DNA from: Rhyzopertha dominica
Taxonomy: Eukaryota > Arthropoda > Insecta > Coleoptera > Bostrichidae
DNA length: 64,000 nucleotides
Reading direction: 5' to 3'
Assembly: GCA_025024175.1 (NCBI GenBank)
Contig: QCXZ01000041.1
Span: 11,961,786-12,025,785 of the forward strand
Part shown: positions 22,022-64,000 of the stretch, piece after piece
How the letters are laid out: the number at the start of each line of letters is the position of its first letter
Position numbering within the stretch: position 1 is the first letter of the stretch
Translations under genes and position numbers: made by a program
The notes under the pieces: generated by a model
The model's database searches: none
The model's input: the letters and a program-made list of their open reading frames with translations, nothing else
What the model was told of the DNA's origin: nothing

Positions 22022-22843
22022 GGTGTTGTTATGTAATTAATTACAATTACTTGAATTACCCATTTTGTTACAATTAGAATTACATTTTCATAATTACAAA
22101 GTAACAGAATTATTTTAAATATTTTCAATCTGTGGAAAGTTTAAATTCGATTGCAAGCCAGTAGGCAGGTAGATATTGAAAAGACCATTTTCCACAAGCA
22201 AAATTATTTTACATAAAATTCATTACAGTGCCTGCTTTAGCAAAACTTAATTTATTTGGATTAGTGTAAGAAAATCGACTAAAGCTTCCGATGAAGTAAA
22301 ATGCGTTTGTGCTAGGAAATTATGTCGCAGTTAGAGAACTCGTCATGAATGAAGTTCAAGAACGCTTACAAGTGATAATAATCAAAGTCTTCACAATTCA
22401 CCTCCATTGTCAAATTCTTGATTATATGGATATTTCAGAGCCGGATGATGTCAGCGAAAAAGCTTCACAGAATTTTTAGCTTATTTAAAAAGGATATAAT
22501 GTCATATTATCCTCTCCCGTTGAGCGAATGTTTAGTTGCGGTTGTCAGAATTTGAAACCTAAACTATGGTTTTTAAGACATAACGGTGGAATGTAATCCA
22601 CACTAATAAAATTAATAAGTAATACAAGTTAGCAGATAATTATTCCGGATTCGATTAAATGTAAGTTTTTGAGTTTTGTTTAATAAAATAAAAATTATAT
22701 TTTTTTATTGTCAAAACAACTAGGTATGAGCGGAGATACGAGTATTATATTATTGTAGTTTGTACTTTGTAATTTCAATTGTAATTAATTACAATTTACC
22801 CAAAGTAATTGTAATTGTAATTAATTACACTTTGTGAAGTAAT
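22022..22843 (+). mobile_element. hAT element remnant with 8-bp target duplication
   Basis: Both ends carry TGTAATTAATTACAATTAC-type subterminal sequence in inverted orientation, and TTACCTAC flanks at 22014-22021 and 22844-22851 form an 8-bp duplication, the hAT hallmark. The plus strand near 22490-22570 keeps the hAT dimerisation motif (LSSPVERMFSC, then a Q-x-L-x-PK block), with stops elsewhere. Confidence 0.65.
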
Positions 22844-23179
22844 TTACCTACAAAGAAAAAAGGTTGGTATTCGCTTAAGTTTATTAGTACAGTTTCAAGT
22901 TTCAACAAATATTTTAAAGTCATTTTTATCTCGTGTAATTCATATTTATTTTTCAGCAACATGTAGTTTATGATCAAAATTAGTCTTTAATAAAGATAAA
23001 ATTTAACCTTTGGCGTATACACTTTTCTTTTGTAATGATTGTGGTGTACTTTATTAAGACAAACTGCGAGATCTTAATGGCTATAGTTATGGGACACCTC
23101 AAGCAACACGAAAAATATCATAACTGGTAACTATAATAATCTAACTTATATTATTTATTACTTTTATTAACGTAGTTCA

Positions 23180-23656
23180 CAAACCACAGTTATGTCTTAA
23201 AAAGAATAGTTATTGAAATTGTTCATCTGACTAATTATCTAGGTTTCAAAATTTGACCAGCAGAATTAAACATTCGCTCCACAGGGGTGGATGAGGGTAA
23301 TATGATAATATATTTTATGAAAATCTTAAATATTGTAGGATATTCTTTTTCATATAGCTAAAAAAACTAAAAATTCTATATGTGAAGCATTTTCGCTGAA
23401 GTCATCCGGCTCTGGAATATCCATATAATAATAAAATCGACAATAGGTATTGTGGAGATGAATCGCAAGGACTTTGGTTATTATCACTTGAAGGCAAAAA
23501 GTGTTCTTGGACTTCACTCATGACGAGTTCTCTAACTGGAACATAATTTTCATTATCTTTGACAGAATGANTCCAGTTAAATTTAAACTGTGGTGAGGAA
23601 CAAGAACAATTATTACTAACAATTGGGTATATTAATAGGTAGNATCTANTCCACAA
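23180..23656 (-). pseudogene. hAT transposase remnant, opposite orientation
   Basis: The reverse strand reads PVRELVMSEVQEHFLPSSDN and later PVERMFNSAGQILKPR, the same C-terminal region as the plus-strand hAT piece at 22.0-22.8 kb. The two pieces face each other about 350 bp apart. It is broken by stops and N bases and is cut by the THAP element at about 23632. Confidence 0.65.
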
Positions 23657-24691
23657 AACAGCTGTGACAGCTTATAAATTCGAAAAAANGGATCGTAAGG
23701 TGTATTTTTAATATTAAAAATGNGAATATTTAAAGGGACCGCCAAAACGCGAACATATTGGCCGTGACGTCAGGTGTCTTGTAAATGGCCGCTTGTTTAC
23801 ATCTGGGGTCAGCGTGTCACGAGTCAGCCTCAGCCCGTCAATTTATCAGTTTGCTGTTTGCGTTCATTTTGTGACAAGCCAATTAAAATACGCCAAGAAA
23901 AAGTGAAATACTTATGAGTTATGACTTCTGAAGGCATGTTCATTGTTATGGAATTTGTGTACAACGACGAGCGGTTCATCGCGGCGGAGATGAGGAACGT
24001 AAAAGCAACAGCATAAGTGACTTTTTATCAAATTAACGTAGCATTGATAATTTGATCACAGTGGATTGTTGGAAACATACCATTTGTAAACGTAAAAATG
24101 TAGGAATCAAAAATGTACCCTAAACTTGACATTTATTTTGGAGGTCAGAATAAATATGAATTGCCACATATTCTGGGCTCTTGCGGCTCGTTTTCATTTC
24201 CTCTTCAAGCTATAACAAAATGGAAACTGAATGGTAAACACTTATAACCCTAAAAAGAATAATAAAACTTACAGTAAGAATTAAGATGATCTTCACAACA
24301 GATAAACAAACTTTGCGATTTCGGCATATTACAACTAGGAGCCTTAAACAACTTTTTCATACGTTGATAATCTCGAGGAACGGTTACAAAAATTTTGTTA
24401 GCTGTACTAACTGAAGTAATTTTATAACCATGTACAAAACAACACTTGTTTTGTTTTCCATACTTAATAGATGCTTGTAAAACTACACAAATCACTTTTG
24501 TTTACATGACACTTGACGTCACGCGTTGAATAACCTTGGATAGAAGCGTTTTGACGGTGACTCCTAAGATTCGAATTTGAGACCTGAAATTCTCTACTAA
24601 CAAATATTTTTTTGTTTTCTTTAACATGGCCTACGATATATATGCACTTCAAGATTCATTTTACGTAAATTTAAAAAAAAGTGATAATACC
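23632..24691 (-). mobile_element. THAP-domain transposon, copy 1
   Basis: Matches 35488-36724 over its whole length. The ends are weakly inverted (AGGTAGNATC left, AGGTATTATC right on the opposite strand), and subterminal TGACGTCA-TGTC-TGTAAA blocks at 23765 and 24514 are inverted to each other. The reverse strand encodes a THAP-like domain (24250-24495). No DDE transposase core is present, so the element is non-autonomous or a relic. Its superfamily (P element or another THAP-bearing group) cannot be decided. Confidence 0.6.
24250..24495 (-). pseudogene. THAP zinc-finger-like ORF inside THAP element copy 1
   Basis: 81 residues. QNKCCFVHGYKITSVST, then IFVTVPRDYQRMKKLFKA, then SLFICCEDHLN follow the THAP layout (Cys pair, Pro, Cys-x2-His). 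The second Cys of the expected C-x-x-x-G-C is Tyr here. Copy 2 at 36.2-36.4 kb encodes the same domain with a stop, so neither is likely to be functional. Confidence 0.55.
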
Positions 24692-24700
24692 TAATTGTTT

Positions 24701-25040
24701 GTAGTTTCTCAGGNTTGTAGGTGCAAGCTCTAAAATGTGGGTGTAAACCAGCGCAAGTGTGTTTTTTAGAAAATATCATATGCGCGGGGGGGGGGGATTC
24801 TGCATTGGTCATTGAAAGTAAACTTTGTAGTTTCTCAGGGTTATTGGTGCAAATCAGCGCAAGTGTATTTTTTTTAGAAAAAAAATTATATGTGGGGAAA
24901 AGCTGTGTTTGACTAAAAGTAATAAGTCTTCGTAGTTTCTCAGGATTGTTGGTGCAAGCCCTAATTTTGGTGGTGCAAGATGGGTGCAAACCGAAGTAAG
25001 TCCTCTTTATTAACAAAGGGATATGTGGGGGCTAATTTTA
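24701..25040. repeat. Imperfect tandem repeat, three units
   Basis: GTAGTTTCTCAGG starts units at 24701, 24827 and 24932; each continues with TTGTTGGTGCAA-like sequence, an AGCGCAAGTGT-like block and a T-rich stretch, at roughly 105-126 bp per unit. The first unit ends in a run of 13 G at about 24784-24796. Confidence 0.65.
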
Positions 25041-25543
25041 TCGAGCCTTCGGTTGAGGTTTATTGAAGTAAGTAGTGTGCGCCGTATTTTTTTTACGAAG
25101 AACTTAAGTTGTTAGTTGGCAACCAGGTTTCTGAAGAAGGGGACATCCCCTAATCAAGTTGGTAAGCCAGACATGAAGGGGTGTCATTGCAGCTTTGCGA
25201 ACTAAAACCCCACCATGATTTCATCGCTTCTTTTTCAATCTAGTCATGAGTCTGGTTGGAAACTGGCGGAAAACCGTGAGGGAGATGCATTCAGCGTTCC
25301 CATCAATTTCCACCCGCCCGTGCTCGTGCATTTCCGCGGCATGCTGCTGACATCTACAAGGCGTCGCTTCAGGTTTATATCAGCCGGTCGGGCGACGCTC
25401 GGCGCAGTGCTCAATTCGCGTTGTCGGGCGTCGCGGTCATTGCGTGCAGCGCACAAAATGACAATACATCGAATAACATAGCAATAAACATGTGCTAAGG
25501 GACGTTGCTGCTTAAGTGACCGGTGCGAGGACTAAACGCGAAG
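25041..25543 (+). promoter_or_regulatory. SIK upstream region and 5' UTR
   Basis: GC content rises sharply from about 25240, and CG dinucleotides are frequent up to exon 1, like a broad promoter. No canonical TATA box is seen close to exon 1; TTTATATCAG at about 25374-25383 is a weak candidate. An in-frame TGA at 25517-25519 precedes the ATG, fixing the start at 25544. Confidence 0.5.
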
Positions 25544-58664
<33,121 letters not shown>

Positions 58665-59028
58665 TAAGGTGTCGCAAAATTAAAACACTTCGAGTTCAGA
58701 GCCTTTTAGGAAGTACCCTGTAGAACTGGTAAAAGTTAATAAAAAAACTGTGTTTGGTTTTAAGAAAACAATAGAGTCTTAACTTTGTTCAGTTAGGCAA
58801 CATTGCAAAGCATTTTGCTTAATCCATTTCTTCTATTATCGTTTTATAAAAATAAAATATCTCTTTATTCTAAAATAAAGAAACTTTTTCAAACGAATAT
58901 TTTTTCATTATTATTTTGAGATGCAGATATCTGGAAGAGAGAGACGTCAATTTTTTAAATTACTTCTAGAGAGATCCGCTACCATTTCTAGACCTCATAT
59001 GAATGCTCTAAGTTTGTGACACCTTGTA
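58665..59028. mobile_element. Small TIR element (MITE), about 360 bp
   Basis: AGGTGTCGCAAA at the left and TTTGTGACACCTTG at the right form short TIRs next to TA dinucleotides. No coding sequence. Confidence 0.45.
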
Positions 59029-59029
59029 T

Positions 59030-61600
59030 ATCTAATTGTTTTGGCAGGTATATACCGAGTGTCAACGAAGCAACGCATAAAATTAAAAATAAGTGTTATT
59101 TGCAAAAATTCAATAAAAGGCTGAAACGTAACTTAAGAATAAAAAAAAAGCTTTATTTTGAGATGATTTTAACAGAGGAGTCTGTTATTATGAGTATGAC
59201 GTTATCAAATGTTTTTCTTTTATAGAACTATATGCATATTTTTGGTGTCATTCGAGCCCATATTACCTGTCATTTGGCTTAAAAAGCAATCAAAAACGGG
59301 TATTGTTATTTAAGGAACAACCCTCCTTAATTCAAGATATTCACAAGTGCTTACTGCAGTTGGAAGGAACAGGTTTAACCCACATTACTTCCTTGAACAG
59401 CTTTTAAGGTGTCATATGGATATTTTTCAGAATTTTTGCAAATAACCCTTCTATTAAATTTTTATGCTTTACTATTCTTTGTATATACTTACCACAGATA
59501 TAAAGCGTACAATAATCATTCCAATACACAAAGGTGGCGAGATATATTTGAAAAGTGACAGAACCATCTATAAACAGACAGCGAGAGAAGCTTTCGCACT
59601 GTTATAGACTAATAACACTCTGTTGATCAGGACAGCAAAAACACGTCTCTCTACAGACCAATTCTGCAAATACATATCAATGTCTTTAGCCGGAAATAGT
59701 ACCTGCAGACGTTATCGCTGTTGAAAGTAACGCATTACGATTATTGAAAAAACTAGGCTGTATCACTTATTATTAAAAATTTATTTAAAAAAACACATTC
59801 TCAGTGTGGTGTAGATACGAGTAATGTATTTTGCGTTTATCTAGTCTATTATGATATACGATACTATTGCGTGGTGAGGCTATTATCAGAACACTCTCAA
59901 ATCTTAAAGACAATAGGTTATTCAACATAATATGCCTTATTTGGAGAGGTATAGGTGCTGGATATTAGACAGATGTATACAGTGGATGCTATAGTATACT
60001 GCATCAAAGAACTAAAATTGCCCAGAAAAGTGCCAAAATAAGATAAAAGATGAAACCTTGCACTATGATAAACTAGAGCTCCGTCCTTTCTATTTTATTG
60101 CAAGTACGAATTATACAGATTATATTTTCCGAACGGAAAGTGGCCTTGTATATGAAATTCTCGAAGCACGTTGACACAATACATAAGTTCTTTTAAAATG
60201 CCGTAAACCCAAAACTGGTGTAACAAAACCGTAATTAAAAGATAGTACTGTTAAGGCAATTAGGGGACGTACAGAGAGCCATATTCGCCCAAACATGTTG
60301 ACAAATACAAACAAGGCAATTACTAGTACATTTGCATCAGAAGGGGTGTTCGATAACACATCTATAATTTCATTTTGCAGGGGGGTGAACCCGGCACGTG
60401 TGAGGCATCTAAAAACGAACGTAACATGTTACACAACGTTTTAGCTTTTCATTTGCGAAGGGCAGCGAGATCATATGAAGTGCCATTTCGCCCACATGTA
60501 AAATGAAAAGTTCAGCGTAGGATAATCCGTTATTTGAGTATCTCTGGTGGAATCAAAACGTGAAAAAAACGTTTCGGGATATGTTCCAAGGCAGTTGGGC
60601 TTGAGTGACAACACTTAATGTCCAGTGATGAATTTAAATACAGCATTGAATTTGAAGTTACAATCTTAATAAGGAAATAATCATTGTTTTTTTCCTTAAT
60701 GATAACATGGTAGTCCGATCCATCATGTGCTTAAATCTTATCCATGGTATCAGTTGTTTGATCGTATTGGATTTTTAGTATTCGCTATCTGACACATTTA
60801 AACGAATTGTTTAAAAATCAAACTTATTTATGGCTGACATCGCCATCTTCAGCATTCGAAAGATACTGTCGTTCATAGCCCGTTTGAATTGCTGTCAATT
60901 AATGTCACATGCCGCTCGATGCGTGTGGAAAGGACGGCAATTAACGAGACAAACGGTACGTCACGTCGTTATAGTTCGACAATAAAACAGAATTCACAAT
61001 ATCGAATTAATTATTCCATTAATCTATGAAATTATCAGNGTTTACGTCAAAGATAAAATCAATGTTTGGTTAGCCAAGTCATCATACTTGCGTATGGCCG
61101 TATTAAATTTACGACACTGGTTTTATTGTTGCATGAAAATGAAGGAAATTTACCGTTTCGAAATTACATTTGCCGATTATTTATTTTTATTATTATTATA
61201 CTTTATGTGGACTTTGCAGTATTACGTCGGCAAACCTAACGTAAAGAATCATTCAAAGAATCTGCGAATGCTACCTTGAAACTTTTTGTTGTAGGTTTAA
61301 CTTGATAAAAAAATATGCAACATTTTAAATTGTATAGAATCTGGTAATGTTCTTTTCCAATGAACAAACTTTCTTCATAACAAATTCGTATAAATACAGC
61401 AAAAATTTGTTAAGTATTTCGACTCCAATAATCCAGTAGAGCGTAAAGAACAATCCAACAAGTACTACGGTGTCTAAAAATAAAAAATAATAATGCATAC
61501 GACATACGACCAAACCATGTTGTCTCGTTATCAAGTGGTTTGCATATCCAGAAATTTTTTTTTCTGATTTCATCTGAACGCAATGTGAGTTTAAGCATGG
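59030..61600. other. SIK intron 6 or downstream sequence, nothing coding
   Basis: AT-rich, no recognised gene. At 60828-60852 the reverse strand reads CTGAAGATGGCGATGTCAGCCA, where TGGC/GCCA forms a stem, followed by TAAA in place of GAAA: another worn Penelope-type tail. Confidence 0.4.
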
Positions 61601-61607
61601 AATATAC

Positions 61608-62752
61608 AGGATGATCAGTTAAGGCTGGACAGCGGCTGTATCTTTAACGAATGATGGCTACTTTTAAAGTGAATTTTATAGTTTTTACTGTAATCATAAA
61701 TAACTTATAATTTATTGCAACTGTTTGACAATGAGAGACGTTAATTATAAAAATTTTATATTTTCTCATATATCTTCACAAAATCAAATGCAACTTTTTG
61801 TTAGTTGTTATATATAGCTTATTAATCAAGCAATATAAATGTGAAAAAATTTAATTTTTGTTTCTTGGTTCCTACAAAACTGCGAAATAATTCTTTGAAA
61901 TAAAATTAAGTTATATTAAAAAATCACACGTTTACTCATAAATGACGATATTTCTCTGGTATGTAAGATATAAAAAAGATAATACCGAATTCTTACTGAA
62001 ACCACTACAACCTTAAGTGAAATGTCAAGTTGAAAGTCTTTTTAAGCTCTCCAAAAAATATTTGCAGATTTTACAGATAATGTTAATTTTTGTAAATATC
62101 TTTATTTTTAAAGGATTTCAAATTTAGTACACAAGAATTTGTCGGCATCCAACTATGAAGAAATATTTTTATTAGGTATAGGGGGTAAGGTAAAAAAATA
62201 TTTACAAAAATTCACTTTATTTGTGAAATATGCAGATATTTTTGGACACCCACTATACCATTTTTAAAGAGTTTAAAAAGACCTTCAATTTGACTTTTCA
62301 CTTAAGACTATACCTAAAAAAATAAAGAAAATTTTAGGTGGCGGACCCAGCATTAGAAAAATTATCATTGATCCTCAAAATGTCCACCGTTGATGGCAAA
62401 TCACAGATCTAACCTTACCTAATAAGTCGTAATTAATGAATAAAGGTCTGACTTTTTAATATAACCTAATTTTATGTCAAGAGAAAAAATACCTGGCCCA
62501 AAAACGGCTTTGCAGTTTTTTTTACTATAACCAAGAAACGAAGAAAAATATTGACCTCTGGTTTTCAAATTTATCTTGCTTGATTAATGAGCTATCTCAA
62601 CTAACAAAAACTATTACAATATTTGAGGAAATATAAAATAATTAACGCCTCCGTGTGAGTAATTTATGATTATATTGAAAAGATAAAACTCACTTTAAAA
62701 CTAGCTATAATTCGTTAAATTCAGTTAAACTATACTTGAGTTAAGCCGTTTT
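61608..62752. mobile_element. Second foldback element, 1.1 kb imperfect palindrome
   Basis: Left sequence from about 61634 pairs with right sequence ending near 62730 over about 500 bp per arm; shared blocks include TTAATCAAGCAA, GTTTCTTGGTT, TTATATTAAAAA and TTTTTGTAAATAT, in mirrored order. The loop is about 62115-62190. No coding sequence. The sequence is unrelated to the first foldback as far as can be seen. Confidence 0.7.
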
Positions 62753-63365
62753 GAAGATTTGAATCTTCTATTTATTAAGAAATAAACATAGTGTATAATG
62801 AGTTTATTTTAGACCAACATTGTATTGCAACTTTTTGGAGAAAGAAACGATTTTTTGATGTGTTATATTAAATGCGCCACATAGCGCAAAGTTACGTACT
62901 TCATAATATTTTAAATGAAATCTGGGTGGCCAAATTTGTTTTCAAAAAAATTTACCGAAGGATTCTAATCATTAAAAGTTACCAGATCTATTAAAATAAC
63001 ATTATTAATTAGTGAGCTATTCATGATGAATGTTGATTATCATCTTTCTGTGTTGATTATTCCTTATATTAAATGATTTAACTGCCGTAGTTCCTACTTC
63101 TAAACTGGGGAGCATAACTACATATAGCCCCACCTTGTATTATTAGTTTTTCCTGGCCAAATGCAAACGTAATTTTATAGTAATTTACAAGAAGTAATTG
63201 ATTAATAATTTCCATAACTTAATGAAAAAACTTCTAAAATTTGCATGGTGCATAACTATAGCGTCACTTAAAAAAACTTTTAAGTGGCTGTGATCGAACG
63301 TCAAAACATGTTTATATTTTGTTATTATTTATTACCTGTCACTGTGTTGTAACAATTGTGTTAAA

Positions 63366-64000
63366 ATGCCTTACAGAAGTGACATGGAAAAAGGTAAAAT
63401 CTTGGCTTTTTGGGATGAAGGCTTTAGTCGCCGAAAAACTGCTCAAAGAATTAACTGGTCTCGTAAAGTTGTCGCCACTTATTTGCGAAACCCTGAACAT
63501 AATGGCACAAACAAGAAAGGTGGCCCTAAAAAAATTTCGCTAAGAGCTGCAAGAAGAATTATTACTACAGCGAGTAACACTTTAAAAAGTCGAAAAAGAA
63601 TTGCCGAAGAGTGCGGGCTTGATGTTTCAAAATGGACTATAGGGAGGGTTCTGAAGAAAAGTGAACACATTCTACGCCGAAAGCTGAGAAAATGTCCAAG
63701 ACTTCTTCCTCACCATAAAACAGGGCGTTTGGAATTTGCTCGTGAGAATATGAATTGAAATTGGGAAAATGTAAACCAAAACTTTACAATTAAACGTCGA
63801 ATTTAACCATGTTATTTTTTTTAAAAATTTCAGATAATTTTTTCTGATGAAAAAAAAATTAATCTTGATGGTCCAGATGGTTTCAATTGTTACTGGCGAG
63901 GTTTGAGGCGAGAACCTGAGTATTTTTCAAAACGAAACTTTGGAGGTTGTACGTTATTGGTATGGGGTGCCTTTGCAAAAGCAAGCGTTTTAACATTGGC
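63366..64000 (+). mobile_element. Tc3-like transposase, 5' part, running off the window
   Basis: From ATG 63366 the frame reads MPYRSDMEKGKILAFWDEGF, a Tc3-type helix-turn-helix, then KVVATYLRNPEHNG, GRPKKIS-like and a second helix-turn-helix ending in KTGRLEFARENMN, where TGA (63756-63758) replaces the expected Trp. After 63770 comes a 63-bp GT-AG segment (63771-63833), and the frame resumes in phase at 63834 with IIFSDEKKINLDGPDGFNCYW and FGGCTLLVWGAFAKA. The first Asp of the DDE site is present. The third acidic residue and the 3' TIR are beyond 64000. Confidence 0.75.

Noticed and set aside
24784..24796. G-quadruplex at the 13-G run
   Set aside because: A single homopolymer run in a draft assembly is length-uncertain and lacks the four separated G tracts of a clear quadruplex.
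25215..25481. 88-codon plus-strand frame upstream of SIK
   Set aside because: Lies in the CG-rich promoter/5' UTR, has no recognised domain and is probably a compositional ORF; it could at most be an upstream ORF.

Overview
The window is a piece of an AT-rich, transposon-laden insect genome, probably a beetle. The reasons are intron-split genes with insect-like proteins, GT-AG introns from 53 bp to over 10 kb, scattered N bases from a draft assembly, and a repeat load of mariner, Tc1, Tc3, hAT, Harbinger, Penelope, BEL and Ty3/gypsy types. The species cannot be named from the sequence.

Four host genes are supported. (1) 348-4182 (+), three exons, encodes a 514-residue secreted histidine-rich protein without a named family; a TATA box lies at 277-284 and a poly(A) signal at 4260-4265. 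(2) 8399-14979 (+), four exons, encodes a 366-residue GPATCH2/GPATCH2L-type nuclear protein without a G-patch. (3) 25544-57506 (+), six exons, is the 5' part of a salt-inducible kinase (SIK2 type). It breaks off at the end of kinase subdomain X, so the rest of the gene lies beyond 64000. (4) 37524-37982 (-) is an intronless gene for protein phosphatase inhibitor 2, nested antisense in SIK intron 2.

The remainder is largely mobile DNA. The 15.4-25.0 kb interval is a graveyard: a Harbinger element, a mariner with long terminal inverted repeats (TIRs), a Penelope-like 3' end with a hammerhead-like motif, BEL and gypsy integrase pieces with a gypsy LTR, two opposed hAT pieces, a THAP-domain transposon and a tandem repeat. 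The SIK introns hold a second THAP-element copy, a tRNA-derived SINE, a truncated mariner, a 4.15-kb mag-like Ty3/gypsy element with matching LTRs and a target-site duplication, Tc1 and non-LTR remnants, a mariner carrying a hAT insertion, and a 1.76-kb foldback element. Downstream of SIK exon 6 come a small MITE, a second long foldback (61.6-62.75 kb) and the start of a Tc3-like transposase.

The most interesting host signal is in the SIK locus. Perfect TGACGTCA cAMP-response elements occur at least four times outside recognised repeats in its introns, one of them 6 bp upstream of a TATA box. SIKs phosphorylate the CREB coactivators (CRTCs), and PP1, whose inhibitor is encoded inside the same gene, dephosphorylates CREB. 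A regulatory loop built into the locus is therefore plausible but is inference only.
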